Below, piece by piece: positions 48,551-58,800 of a DNA stretch of 64,000 bases (within the stretch, counting starts at the first letter, position 1; the number at the start of each line of letters is the position of its first letter). Made by a program: the position numbers and the translations under genes. Source of the DNA: an uncultured Anaerobiospirillum sp. (GTDB lineage: Bacteria; Pseudomonadota; Gammaproteobacteria; Enterobacterales; Succinivibrionaceae); NCBI GenBank assembly GCA_944392765.1, contig CALXXU010000002.1, positions 1-64,000 on the forward strand, given 5' to 3'. The notes beneath the pieces are model-generated. The model was not told the origin of the DNA. It worked only from the letters and a program-made list of their open reading frames with translations, and did not search any database.

Positions 48551-51500
48551 ATGGCCGGTTGGAACGAAAGCAGTGACGCGACATATCAGGCACAGGTAGC
48601 ATCGCTGCAGGCGGCCTTACCTGAGGCTAACATTGCCCCGGCCGCCGGTACCATCAATACCCCGGCTCCTACTGCGGCCCAGCAGCTGGCTCATCTTGGG
48701 ATCAATGGTGTGCACAGCGATCCGGTGCCTACCGATGATAGCTCCTGGCTTGATGAGCTCAACGACGAGCAACGTGCTGCCGTTGAGGCGACCGAGGGCT
48801 ATGTCTGTTTGCACGCGGGTGCTGGTACCGGTAAGACCCGTACCCTGACTTATCGCTATGCCTATCTTATTAGCGAGTACGGTATTGCACCGCGCGCGGT
48901 CTGGTGTGTGACCTTTACCAATCGCGCGGCTTTGGAAATGAAGCAGCGCGTGCAGCGCATGTGCGGCAATGCCATTGGCAATCCTTTTGTCACCACCTTC
49001 CACGGCTTTTGTGCCTTATTCTTGCGCGAGGAAATCAACGCTATCGGCTGGCCTAAGACCTTTACTATCAGCGATGTCAGCGATGTGAAGGATATGCTGC
49101 GGCCGCTCTATGGTGAGTGCAAGATCGACGGTAAGAAGCTGTCCTTGAAGAAGGCCTGGGAGTTTATCGATGGCTTCAAGGAAACTAAGGACTATATCGC
49201 CCCGCTGATCGGCCCTGACAGCTCGGAGTTATTGCGCCGCTCCGAAGAGGCCACGGAGGATACGCTCAAGCTCTTTTGGCGTTACCTCTTTGCCCAGCGC
49301 ACCACTTACAGTCTCGACTTTGATGACCTCATCTTACTGACCCTGCACATCTTAAAGAACAATGATGAAGTGCGTGAACGCTGGCAGCAGCGCCTCGAGT
49401 ACATCTTGGTCGATGAGTTCCAAGATATCGACCGCGATCAATACGAATTAGTGGAGATCTTGGCCGCGCATCACCACAATCTCTTTATCGTGGGCGATCC
49501 AGACCAAACGATTTACTCCTTCCGTGGCGCGCGCGTCGAGTACTTCAACAATTTCGTTGAAAATCACGGTGAGGAAGCCCAGCGCCTCTACCTCACCTAC
49601 AACTACCGCTCGAGCGCCGAGATCTTAGCGGCGGCCTATGCTGTGATCTCTCACAATCACGATGAGAACCGCAAGCCCTTGCTCGCTAAGCGCACTGACA
49701 TCACGCTTGAGCAGATGGTGCCGGTACGTGACCCTAATCGCACCCAGGACAATGAGTTAAGTCCGGAGGTTGCCGCCGCGCTCAACGACCGCGCTTATTA
49801 CTCGCTGACCAATGCTAGCCCTGAGAATTTAGGTTCTAGCATTCCAGAGGTCGAGCGCCCTAATATGCTGGGCAAGAGCGTGCGCGCGCAGCTGAAAAAC
49901 GAGCACCGCCTCTCAAGGCTCGGTCTTACCGTCACCCCAGCGTCCAGCCCGTATGGGGATGCCTCATCTGAGGCAGCTACTCAGGGCGCCGTCAATGCAG
50001 CGCTGGAGGCAAATAGTACGGAGTCTGGGAACGCTGAGCGTCATTACGCGCCATATCCGCAGCTTGCTTCAAACAATGCCGCGCTTAATGCCTATTGGCA
50101 AGGTGGTAGCGGGGATGCTGATTGGGCAGCGGAAGCCCGCGCCTTTGGCTTAACCCCACCGCAAGCTTCTGAGCTGATCGCACTGCCATCAGCAGTAACG
50201 GCGATCCCACCGGCCGTTGCAGCTCTGGTTACGGGAGTGCCTGCTGCTCCGAGTGCTGCGGCAACTCCTAATGCTGAAGTGACTGACCCTCAAACTCTGT
50301 CACCTGCTCCGGCGCAGCTTGCAGCGCCGCCTGAGTCAGCTATGGCTACACCTGCACAAAGTATGGCTACACCTGCGCACAACCCAGCGTCGTTGCCGGC
50401 TGGGGGCAAGCCAAACGCGCAGTTACAGGCCTTAACCGGTATTTCTGACCTAAATGCTCTGACCGAGGTGCCTAACGCCCAAGGCTATGTGCGCAGTATG
50501 AAGCCGGTGATTGGGCATGCCGGTTCGATCTACCGTGAGGCTGAGTTCGTCGCTAAGACCATTGTCGCAATTCGCGCGCTCGATCCTAAGGCCTCGATTG
50601 CGGTGCTCTATCGCGCGCACTACATCGCGCTCAATCTTGAAAATGCGCTGGTACAAAACAAGATTCCGTACTGCGTGGTCGGTGAACAGCGCTTCTTTGA
50701 CCGCAAGGAAATCCGCGACGTCATCGCCTATATTCGCTTGCGCTGCAACTTAGACGACGATGTAGCCTTCCGCCGCATTGTGAATGTCCCGGCGCGCAAC
50801 TTTGGCAAGAAACGCATGGAGCATTTGGAGAGCCTGGCGCGCAGCTCGGGCTGCTCCTTATTCCGTACCTTGGTCAATCACTTAGACGATAAGTTCTTGT
50901 GCGCGCGCCCTGAGATTCAAAACTTCGTCAAGGTGATGACTGAGCTGGCGATCACCCCGCTTGGTAACCCGGTCGATGACTTTGAGCTCATCGTCAACAA
51001 CACGGGCTACGAGGAGTGGATCAAGAACAACGGCGAGGATGAGCGCCTTGAGAACATCTCGGCCTTAAAGAACTACCTCTACGACTTCCGCAAAAACCAA
51101 GACGATGAGGTTAATTTGGCTGACTTCATTGGCAATGTGACCTTGATGACCAGCGCCGATGAGGCCCACTTGAGCCGCTCGGTGCGCCTGATGACCGTGC
51201 ACAATGCTAAGGGCTTGGAGTTTGATTACGTCTTTGTGGTTTCGCTCAATGAGGCGGTGTTCCCAAGCAAGAAGGCGGTCAACGAGCTCAATGTCGAAGA
51301 AGAGCGCCGCTTGATGTATGTGGCGATGACCCGCGCCCAAAAGCAGCTGATTTTGACCGAGGCCGGTGGCTATATCACAGTGCGCCAAAACAACGATCAG
51401 ATGAAGCTGCCGCGTGAGCCGTCGCGCTTCTTGCGCGAGATCACCCCTGATCTCTACGCTGAGGTTGGCGCGCCGTTCCCATGCTCCAAGCTTAAGGCTG

Positions 51501-51757
51501 TGCTCAAGAAGAACGAGAGCACCCCTAACCTCAATCTGTCCTCCAATGATGCCGTCTCGGGGCAAACGACCCAAGATGGTGCAAGCGCGCAGCCTAACCT
51601 GGTGGGGGCCAAGGTGTTCCACAAGATTTTTGGTGAGGGCACGATTCGCGCGGTGCGTTATGAGATGGGCGAATACGCCATTTACTTTGATAAGCTCAAG
51701 AAGGAGCGCACCTTGTCCTTTAGCGCCAAACTTGAGTTCTTGAGCAAGCCCGAATAA
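48551..51757 (+). CDS. UvrD/PcrA/Rep-type DNA helicase with large internal insert
   Basis: 1068 residues, versus ~670-720 for UvrD, PcrA or Rep. Superfamily I motifs: AGAGTGKTRTLTYR near residue 88, LVDEFQDID near 286, VGDPDQTIYSFRGA, YNYRSS, LMTVHNAKGLEFDYVFV and YVAMTRAQKQL. From about 392 to 650 an Ala/Pro/Ser/Thr-rich low-complexity insert interrupts the motor between domains 1A/2A. The C-terminal ~45 residues (KVFHKIFGEGTIRAV) resemble the RNA-polymerase-binding tail of PcrA/UvrD. ATG 48551 follows GGGTAGGGG; upstream frame overlaps ttcA and is rejected. Likely in repair or replication restart. Confidence 0.9.
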   Translation: MAGWNESSDATYQAQVASLQAALPEANIAPAAGTINTPAPTAAQQLAHLGINGVHSDPVPTDDSSWLDELNDEQRAAVEATEGYVCLHAGAGTGKTRTLTYRYAYLISEYGIAPRAVWCVTFTNRAALEMKQRVQRMCGNAIGNPFVTTFHGFCALFLREEINAIGWPKTFTISDVSDVKDMLRPLYGECKIDGKKLSLKKAWEFIDGFKETKDYIAPLIGPDSSELLRRSEEATEDTLKLFWRYLFAQRTTYSLDFDDLILLTLHILKNNDEVRERWQQRLEYILVDEFQDIDRDQYELVEILAAHHHNLFIVGDPDQTIYSFRGARVEYFNNFVENHGEEAQRLYLTYNYRSSAEILAAAYAVISHNHDENRKPLLAKRTDITLEQMVPVRDPNRTQDNELSPEVAAALNDRAYYSLTNASPENLGSSIPEVERPNMLGKSVRAQLKNEHRLSRLGLTVTPASSPYGDASSEAATQGAVNAALEANSTESGNAERHYAPYPQLASNNAALNAYWQGGSGDADWAAEARAFGLTPPQASELIALPSAVTAIPPAVAALVTGVPAAPSAAATPNAEVTDPQTLSPAPAQLAAPPESAMATPAQSMATPAHNPASLPAGGKPNAQLQALTGISDLNALTEVPNAQGYVRSMKPVIGHAGSIYREAEFVAKTIVAIRALDPKASIAVLYRAHYIALNLENALVQNKIPYCVVGEQRFFDRKEIRDVIAYIRLRCNLDDDVAFRRIVNVPARNFGKKRMEHLESLARSSGCSLFRTLVNHLDDKFLCARPEIQNFVKVMTELAITPLGNPVDDFELIVNNTGYEEWIKNNGEDERLENISALKNYLYDFRKNQDDEVNLADFIGNVTLMTSADEAHLSRSVRLMTVHNAKGLEFDYVFVVSLNEAVFPSKKAVNELNVEEERRLMYVAMTRAQKQLILTEAGGYITVRQNNDQMKLPREPSRFLREITPDLYAEVGAPFPCSKLKAVLKKNESTPNLNLSSNDAVSGQTTQDGASAQPNLVGAKVFHKIFGEGTIRAVRYEMGEYAIYFDKLKKERTLSFSAKLEFLSKPE

Positions 51758-51777
51758 GGGGCAGAGCCCCGCTTTTT
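51758..51777 (+). terminator. rho-independent terminator of the helicase gene
   Basis: GGGGC-AGA-GCCCC directly after the stop codon, followed by GCTTTTTG. Confidence 0.7.
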
Positions 51778-51891
51778 GCGGCATATGTGCCCCCAAATAC
51801 GGCGCCCCGTGCTACCATGGCCTAACTTTTAACGGGCCGACGTGCTTTTTGCACAAGGCACGCAGTCAGTTTTCGGGGTTGGAGAGGTACG

Positions 51892-52383
51892 ATGGAACAC
51901 ACTAAGGGTGGAGCCACGGCCGACGTGTCTGCGCAGAATGCCGGGTCAGAGCCAAAGACGCTGGCAGCAGGGCAGCCAGCTGGGCAGCCAGCAGAACAGG
52001 CAGCAGGGCAGCTAGCAGGACAGGCAGCAGGGCAGCTAGCAGGACAGCCATCATTGCTGGAGGTAGCTTGCGCGCGCCCTTTGAGCGCTGACGAGGTGGC
52101 GCGTGAGCAACAACAGTACGCCGCGCAATTTGTGCAGTTAGATCGCGAGGCATGGTACACCTTGGGCGCAGCCCTGATTACCACAGTGATCTTCTGGGGC
52201 GCCATTGCCTTAACCCATGACAGCTTGATCACGGTGGGTTATCTGCCGCTGTGGTTTGCCCTAAGTTGCCTGGGCGGCTACGTCTTCTCGGTGGTGATTG
52301 TGGTGGCCTTAGTGAAGTGGTGTTTAAAGCCATGCCGCCTCAAAGTAGCGTCCTACCAAGAATTGCATCACGCGGATGACTAA
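51892..52383 (+). CDS. yhdT: YhdT-like membrane protein
   Basis: 163 residues. Two helices (TLGAALITTVIFWGAIAL and LPLWFALSCLGGYVFSVV) and the C-terminal VVALVKWCLKPC fit the YhdT (DUF997) family, which in E. coli lies directly upstream of panF as here. The first ~55 residues are an unusual low-complexity segment, AGQPAGQ/AGQLAGQ repeats, encoded by tandem 24-bp DNA repeats. The TAA stop is followed at once by the panF ATG, so the two are translationally coupled. It may assist PanF; function is unproven. Confidence 0.8.
   Translation: MEHTKGGATADVSAQNAGSEPKTLAAGQPAGQPAEQAAGQLAGQAAGQLAGQPSLLEVACARPLSADEVAREQQQYAAQFVQLDREAWYTLGAALITTVIFWGAIALTHDSLITVGYLPLWFALSCLGGYVFSVVIVVALVKWCLKPCRLKVASYQELHHADD
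51964..52048 (+). repeat. tandem repeats encoding the AGQ segment
   Basis: Two identical 24-bp units (51997-52020 and 52021-52044), flanked by partial copies. The unit is in-frame, so copy changes would lengthen or shorten the YhdT-like N-terminus. Confidence 0.8.
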
Positions 52384-53925
52384 ATGCAACAGATCCTGCC
52401 TTTAGTGCCGATCGGCATCTTCTTTGTGGTGCTGCTCTTAGTGGGCTATGTGGTCTCCTACCAAGCCAATCGCGCCACCTCCTTTAAGAAGGAGTACTTC
52501 TTAGGCTCGCAGAACCTAGGCGGCGTGGTCTTAGCTATGACCTTGGTCGCGACCTATGGCTCGGTCTCATCCTTTGTCTCAGGCCCAGGCGTTGCCTGGA
52601 ACTTAGGCTTAGGCTGGGTGGTATTTGCCGCGCCTCAGATCATCACCGGCTTCTTGATTTTGGGCTTATTGGGCAAGCGCATGACCATTCTGGCGCATCG
52701 CACCGAGAGCCTGACGGTGATCGATTTGCTCTTTGAGCGCTTTCAGTCGCGCCTGGTGGCCGTGCTCTTGGCCCTGATGCTCATCATTTTCTTCTTGGCC
52801 ATGATTGTGGGCCAATTCATCGGTGGCGCGCAGATCTTTGCGGGCCTAACCGATATCGACTACAGCCTGGGCTTAGTCATCTTTGCCCTGGTGACGGTGC
52901 TCTATTCTTCAGGTGGTTTTAGAGCGGTTGCTATTACCGATGCCATTTGTGCGATCTTGATGCTCACCGGCATGTTTATCCTAGGCTACGTCATTGTGCG
53001 CGATGGCGGCGGCCTTGAGGGCATCATGGATACGCTCGCTACCGTGAACCTTGATGAGCAAACGGGCGTCAGCCGCAACCTCGAGTACAACGCGGGCGGT
53101 GCGTTGCCCCTGGGCCTACTCTTTAGTGCTTGGATCTTGGTGGGCTTTGCCACAGTGGGCCTGCCGCAGTCCTTGGTGCGCTGCATGAGCTACAAATCAA
53201 GCCATGAGCTGCACAAGGCCATGGTGATCGCTACCGTTATCTGCGGTGCTTTGATGATCGGCATGACCATGCTCGGTGTCTTTGCTCGGGCTGTGATTCC
53301 AGATCTGCCTAAGGGCGGTACCGATGCGGTGATTCCGACCTTGATTGCGCACAAGATGCATCCGCTGGTGGCCGGTGTCACCATCTTAGGGCCGCTGGCG
53401 GCCACCATGAGCACGGTCAGCTCGCTGCTCATTGCCTCAGCCTCGGCTATTATCCGCGATCTGTTCAAGGCCTTACGTCCTGAGCAGCCGCAAGCAGCTA
53501 ACTCCCCGATTGCTGATGCGGTCAAACCGGCGCTCAGTTACCACGAAAAGATCATTATCAAGGGCACAACCTTGGTTATGGGCATCATTGCCATTACCTT
53601 GGCGCTGTTCCCGCTTGATATCGTGGTTTGGGTTAACCTCTTTGCCTTTGGTGGCTTGGAAAGTGCCTTTGTTTGGCCGGTGGTGTTAGGTCTGTTCTGG
53701 CGCAAGTTCAACACCTGTGGCGTGCTCACCTCGCTAATTGCCGCCTTAGGCGTGTACACCGTGTGCTCGGTGTTCAAAATCTCGTTCTTGAGCTGCCACG
53801 CCATTGTACCCAGCCTCATAGCAGGCCTCATCGGCGCCTTAATTGGTACTTGGCTGGGAGCGACCGTATTCCATCAGGCCATGTCCAAGCGCACGCACGA
53901 TATCTTCTTCCCGCACCGCCCATAA
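52384..53925 (+). CDS. panF: sodium/pantothenate symporter
   Basis: 513-residue solute:sodium symporter importing pantothenate, the CoA precursor. Strong match to PanF: KEYFLGSQNLGGVVLAMTL, SSFVSGPGVAWNLGLGWV, VGQFIGGAQIF and ATMSTVSSLLIASASAIIRD. About 13 helices. The start immediately follows the yhdT stop with no spacer and no separate Shine-Dalgarno, so it depends on coupling. Confidence 0.94.
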   Translation: MQQILPLVPIGIFFVVLLLVGYVVSYQANRATSFKKEYFLGSQNLGGVVLAMTLVATYGSVSSFVSGPGVAWNLGLGWVVFAAPQIITGFLILGLLGKRMTILAHRTESLTVIDLLFERFQSRLVAVLLALMLIIFFLAMIVGQFIGGAQIFAGLTDIDYSLGLVIFALVTVLYSSGGFRAVAITDAICAILMLTGMFILGYVIVRDGGGLEGIMDTLATVNLDEQTGVSRNLEYNAGGALPLGLLFSAWILVGFATVGLPQSLVRCMSYKSSHELHKAMVIATVICGALMIGMTMLGVFARAVIPDLPKGGTDAVIPTLIAHKMHPLVAGVTILGPLAATMSTVSSLLIASASAIIRDLFKALRPEQPQAANSPIADAVKPALSYHEKIIIKGTTLVMGIIAITLALFPLDIVVWVNLFAFGGLESAFVWPVVLGLFWRKFNTCGVLTSLIAALGVYTVCSVFKISFLSCHAIVPSLIAGLIGALIGTWLGATVFHQAMSKRTHDIFFPHRP

Positions 53926-53933
53926 TCCCACCA

Positions 53934-53954
53934 GAGCCACTCCAGGGGTGGCTC
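53934..53954 (+). other. hairpin after panF
   Basis: GAGCCAC and GTGGCTC form a 7-bp stem around seven bases, shortly after the panF stop. There is no T tract; possibly a factor-dependent 3' end. Confidence 0.4.
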
Positions 53955-54000
53955 GCATGAAGTTCTCGGCAGAGGCGCCGCTGTGAACTCGATAGTTGAG

Positions 54001-55737
54001 CTATTGGAGTAAGTCGAACAGCTCCTGTACGCGAAATATCCTGCCCAGAGGCTCGTGATTGCTTGGGTTGATCAAGTCGTGAAAGCAAGGAGCAGTGCGG
54101 CCGGTAACCAAGATAAAGTGTGCCCTAGTCCCATTGTTATCAAGCCAAGTTAGAAATCCTTGCATCGCATCATACATGGCAGCTCGGTCGGTATTGGGCT
54201 CAGATAGCGGCGCATCCCAGTTATCAATGAGATAAGCATGAGGTTGATCAATGCAGCGGCCAGCAAGCACAATGCTGAGCTTGTTCATTATGGGAATGTG
54301 GGCGTATTGAGCCACTTGGTCAAATCCCGCTGCGACTAAGGCGTGGCAAAGGCTGGAGCATATTTGGGCCTCCAATTGCTCTGGGGTAGTCGCGTGGATC
54401 TGAGACAAGTCAAGCTTGACTACCCGTGTGTTGGGGTCATGCTCCTTGATGTGTTGCTCCAAAAGAGCATGCAGAGTACCACTAGCAAAGCCCGACGGTC
54501 GATTCAACACTATGCTAAATTCGTGGTAGAGGTCGGCTACGATCTCTTGTAGCAGCGCGCCGTCATTGAGGTATTGCTCGAACACGTGGGTGAAGCCTGC
54601 GCGCGTTTCCTCATTGGGAAAGCCGTATCTGCCACGATAATGTTTTAGGGAAATATAGCCTTCGAGCGCGAGCAGCGGAGCTCGGGGATTGGGGGTGAAA
54701 AGCTTGGGCTCGGTTAAATCATAATCGGTGTTAAGATAATAACGATTGGTTGTGATCTCCTCAAAATCTTCTTGACTTAGGTGGTAGCGGCGCAACAGCG
54801 TAAGCAAACGCTTAGTGGCTTGGCCGCGATTGCGCTTGATCCAGAAATGGTCAAACAGGGGTGGGCCCTCGTGCTCCAATTGCTTGAAGAAGCGACAGAT
54901 CGACCATGGGCAATGGAGTTTGGTGCCATTGCGGCCGCAGAAGCGATAGCCACCGTAGTGATACTCAAGCTGGTCTAACAGCTCACTTTCACTCAAGTTG
55001 AGGCGGCGCGCTGCCTCAATTAGGTGGGCGGCGAAATAGGTCTTAATCTCGTCTCGGCTAAAACCCAGCAGAGTTGCAACATAGGGCGAGTCAGTGAGGT
55101 CAATGACGCGCAAGCCATCAAAGCGCATGACCCCGCAAAATAGGATATAGCGCGTTGCTTGGAAAGATGCGGCCCAATTGTAAAAGGTCTCAATTAAGCG
55201 GCGCACGGCCTTGAAGTTGGCTTCATCGTGAAGCAACGACTGGAGCGGATAATCCCAGTTATCAACTAGGAACACCAACTCGCATTGGTACGCAAAAGAC
55301 TGAATTTCCCTTAAGGTTTCGTACAGGGATCGATGGTCTGAGGCTCTAAGCGCCTCAATCTCTGCGGCAAAACCAACGCGGCGAAAAGCCTCCATCACTA
55401 GAAACGCGAGCTCGGACTCGAACTGTGCAGGATCTTGGCACCGGGGTCCACGGAATTGGATTCTTATTACTTTGTAACCAGCCTTGGGCAGGCACCAGTT
55501 GCCGTGAACGTCCGTTCCGGCAAAGGCTTGGTCGCCCTTGGTGAAAATCTCTTCAAGCATAGAGCACAGCAGGCTTTTGCCAAAGCCATCGGGCCGTGAG
55601 AACGCCAGCTCAGCGCCTCCTCCAAAATAGGCGTCAACTATTTTCCTGAGCTGAGCGGTCTTGTCCACGATGAGCGCTCCTTGGGCGCGCAGCTCATGCC
55701 ACTCTGATGTGTCGGTTAAGATTAATGGCAGCTTCAT
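54001..55737 (-). CDS. PF09820-like AAA-ATPase protein with two modules
   Basis: 578 residues. The first module has an intact P-loop RPDGFGKSLL (48-57) and LVFLVDNWDYPL (154-165; Asn in place of the usual Glu), with the family elements YHYGGYRFCG and RYGFPNEETR. A second module in the C-terminal third repeats the pattern degenerately: RPSGFASGTL (~413) and AYLIDNWDAPL (~501-511). So one active-looking and one decayed site lie in one chain. A paralogue is at 19578-20879. ATG 55737 follows CGGAG. The gene lies 73 bases downstream of the giant helicase on the same strand and may share its transcript, though TATAAT in the spacer could be its own promoter. Confidence 0.75.
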   Translation of the reverse strand: MKLPLILTDTSEWHELRAQGALIVDKTAQLRKIVDAYFGGGAELAFSRPDGFGKSLLCSMLEEIFTKGDQAFAGTDVHGNWCLPKAGYKVIRIQFRGPRCQDPAQFESELAFLVMEAFRRVGFAAEIEALRASDHRSLYETLREIQSFAYQCELVFLVDNWDYPLQSLLHDEANFKAVRRLIETFYNWAASFQATRYILFCGVMRFDGLRVIDLTDSPYVATLLGFSRDEIKTYFAAHLIEAARRLNLSESELLDQLEYHYGGYRFCGRNGTKLHCPWSICRFFKQLEHEGPPLFDHFWIKRNRGQATKRLLTLLRRYHLSQEDFEEITTNRYYLNTDYDLTEPKLFTPNPRAPLLALEGYISLKHYRGRYGFPNEETRAGFTHVFEQYLNDGALLQEIVADLYHEFSIVLNRPSGFASGTLHALLEQHIKEHDPNTRVVKLDLSQIHATTPEQLEAQICSSLCHALVAAGFDQVAQYAHIPIMNKLSIVLAGRCIDQPHAYLIDNWDAPLSEPNTDRAAMYDAMQGFLTWLDNNGTRAHFILVTGRTAPCFHDLINPSNHEPLGRIFRVQELFDLLQ

Positions 55738-55810
55738 GACTGGATCTCCGTACAAGGGACAGTTGCTAGCTATCAGTATACGGTATTATAGATCCACTGG
55801 ATTGTTTTTA

Positions 55811-58800
55811 CTAGTGGGGTGTACCGCGCCCGGCTAGGGTTACCAAGTAGCAGAAGCCGCGACTTTGGGTCTCATGGGCCCAGTACGGGGCGTAGAGGAT
55901 GAGGTTAAGGCGCGCTGCGAGCTCGGCGCGTATCTTCGGGTCGCTGAGGTCGATATCTTCAAGCTTGAGACCGTTTAATGAGCCCTGGCTTATTTGTTGG
56001 GCGGTTAGGGCATCTTGCAGGCGCTTGATGTCGGACTTGACCGTGTCCTCGTAGGTCCAGACCACGATGTTGCTGATAAAGAGGCCGCTTAAGAAGCCGA
56101 CGCGGTGTTGCAGCATCTGGGCTCTGATCTTACTTTTTTGGGACAGGCGGCCAATGGTGAACCATGGGGCCGGTGGTCCGTACGGATTTTGCGCTTGGTG
56201 CTGGATATAGCACTGCTCGCCTTGGGCCACGATTAGTACTGCATCGTGCGGCTTGACCTGGCGCGCAATGTAGTCGTTGGCGCCCATGCGCGCCGTGGTG
56301 GCGTTAAAGGAAATCACGTAATTGTCGACGCTATCGTCGTTCTCGCTCCACAGTACCTGATGGTCTGGGCTTAAGTAGCGGGTACCCAGGTCTAAGGCAC
56401 GCTCGCGCTCGCCGTAATAGACGTACAAGAACTTGCGCGCGCGGGTATAGGCCACGTAGTAGAGGCGGCGCTCTTCTGCTAGATCGGCCCGCTCGTCTTG
56501 CCCGAGTGGAAGCTGTTGGGCGGCGTGGCAGGCTTGCTCCCAATTGTAGTAGCGCCCCCGCTCAAACTTCGGCTGGCCGCGCTCCGGGCGCACGTAATCG
56601 TGGCTCATCAGGGGCAGGTCGGCCTGGCTTGGGGGCAGGAGCACCATGTCGTACTCGAGTCCCTTGACCTTGTGCATGGTCGAGAGGGTGAGGCTGACGC
56701 GCTTTTTGCCCACCAAGTGGTGGCGCGCCATGCTCTCATAGAGCTTGTAGCACTGACCACCATCGTCACGCGCTAGGAGGTCAGTGTAGTACTCGTAGAG
56801 GTCGGCCCAAGTGTAGCTTAAGCCACTCATCATGGTCGAGCTAAAGCTTAAGGCTAGGCAATAGGCCAGATCGAGCTTGAGGCTATCCCAGTTGGGGTAG
56901 CGCGCGATCAGGCTCTGGGTCAACAGCTTAAGCGCGCTGGCGGCATCAGGCTCTTGATCCAGAGCGGCGTAGAGCTCAGCGCTGCTGACACCCTCAAGCT
57001 GCTCTAACGTCAGACAGCCTTGGTTCGTGAAGGTAAGCGCGTCTGCACCTTTGTGCTTGATGAAGTGGCACAGGGCGTAGAACTCGCGTTCGCGCCACAG
57101 GGCGATGCTGCTGGCACTTTGCAGGCGCACCTCGACATCCGCCAGCAGTTCTGGCGGCAGTGCGCGTACTTGCGCTAAGGCGCGATAAACTTCGTTGTTG
57201 GTTCTAAAGAAGAGCGCAATGCTCTCGACCTTGCGGTACTTGCTCTCAAGCAAGAGCTCATCGCCGCTTTGGGCGCGCGGTACCTGCGGCGGCTTAGGGC
57301 TATCGCCTTGGGCGTGCTGGGCGTTGGCGCTTAAGGAGGCCGCCGCAAAGATGAGTTGCTCATAGCGCGCACTGGCCGCGCTATCTTGCAGACCAAGTTG
57401 CGCCGCCGCTTCACGGGCCAAGACTTCGGCTTGTTCATTGCGCTCATGGACAAAGCGCAGAATTTTGGCTAAGTCCTGCTCCCAATGCCTAATTTTGCCT
57501 TGGCTCAGGTGAGCGCGGTAGGCGGTCACATCAAAGAGGGCGCTGTAGCCGAGATCGCGCGGCGCGTAGCGCTCCAAGAGCGGTGCACTTTGGGCGGTGT
57601 ATCGCTTATCTAAGGCAAACTGGTCAGCTCGCGCCAAGATGTTAGGGAAGGAGCGGTAGTTGAGCTTGAGGCTCATTGTGGTCGGCTCAAACAAGCGCTG
57701 CAAGTCGCGATAGTAAGGCTCAGGGCCTAAGCACGCCGCGTACTCTTGAGAGCTAATGGTGTTTTGCTTGCTGTCTTGCAGCATATTGGCGACGCGGTTG
57801 AAGCCGTAGATGCTTTGGTTGATATCGCCAATGGTGAAGAGATAGAGCGGAGTGCGATAGCACTGCTTGAGCAGGTGCAACAGCTCTAATCTAGCGTGGG
57901 TGATGTCCTGGAACTCATCGATCATGATGTAGCGCAAGGCGGCAAAGCGCTTGATAAAGAGCTGCGGCTGGGCTTTGAGCCGGGCGATCAAGGTGCACTC
58001 CCACTCTTGCGGCTCGATCTCATTGAGCTCAGAGCCTAGGCAGACCTTGGCTAAGCTATGGAAGGTGAAGATCGCAAGCTTGCGCCCGATCTTGCGTAGG
58101 CCCAGGTTGGTAAAGAGGCGATCTAATCTGGTTTTGAGCTCGACCACTACCGCCCGGTTGTAGGCCAAGATGAGCACCGACTCAGGGGCGACGTGCTCTT
58201 GGTAGATAAGACGCACGCAGCGTAAAGCCAAAAGGTGAGTCTTGCCTGAGCCGGGGCCTGCCATGACGTTGATGCTAAGGTCCGCTGGACTTTGGTACAC
58301 CGCCCATTGCTCGGGGTTAGCGCGCAATTGCTCTTCGGCTAAGGCCAAGTTCGAGGCCGTGATCTCACTTAAGATCGAGCTGTTGGCATCGGAGAAGTTA
58401 CCGATGTGCTTGATGTAATCGCCGTAGTCCTTGGACTTAAAGAACTCCTCGATAAAGAGGCGGCGCTTGTCATCAGGCACTTCCTGACAGTAGACCTGCA
58501 TCAAGGCCAAACGGGCGCGCTTGAACTGGGCGATCGCCTCAAATTGCTTGCGGCGCTGGAAAAACGGCGATTCAATGCCGCTGGCTTGATCTAAAGGCTG
58601 AGCCACGCATTCTGCGCTAACTGTGAGCTCATAGCCGTGGCTTACTAAGGCCGAATGACGGATTAAGCCCACCGCTTGCAAAAATGACAGGAGCTGATTG
58701 AAATAGTGGTAGGTGTTGAGCTCGCGCTTGAGCGCAGCGAAGTACTCCACGGCATGGTTGCGCGATAAGGTCAGCTCATAGCGATCCAAGATAGCGGCGC

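Noticed and set aside
51065..51796. 243-residue minus-strand frame opposite the UvrD-like helicase
   Set aside because: It lies wholly antisense to a gene with intact SF1 motifs and has no family features or ribosome site.
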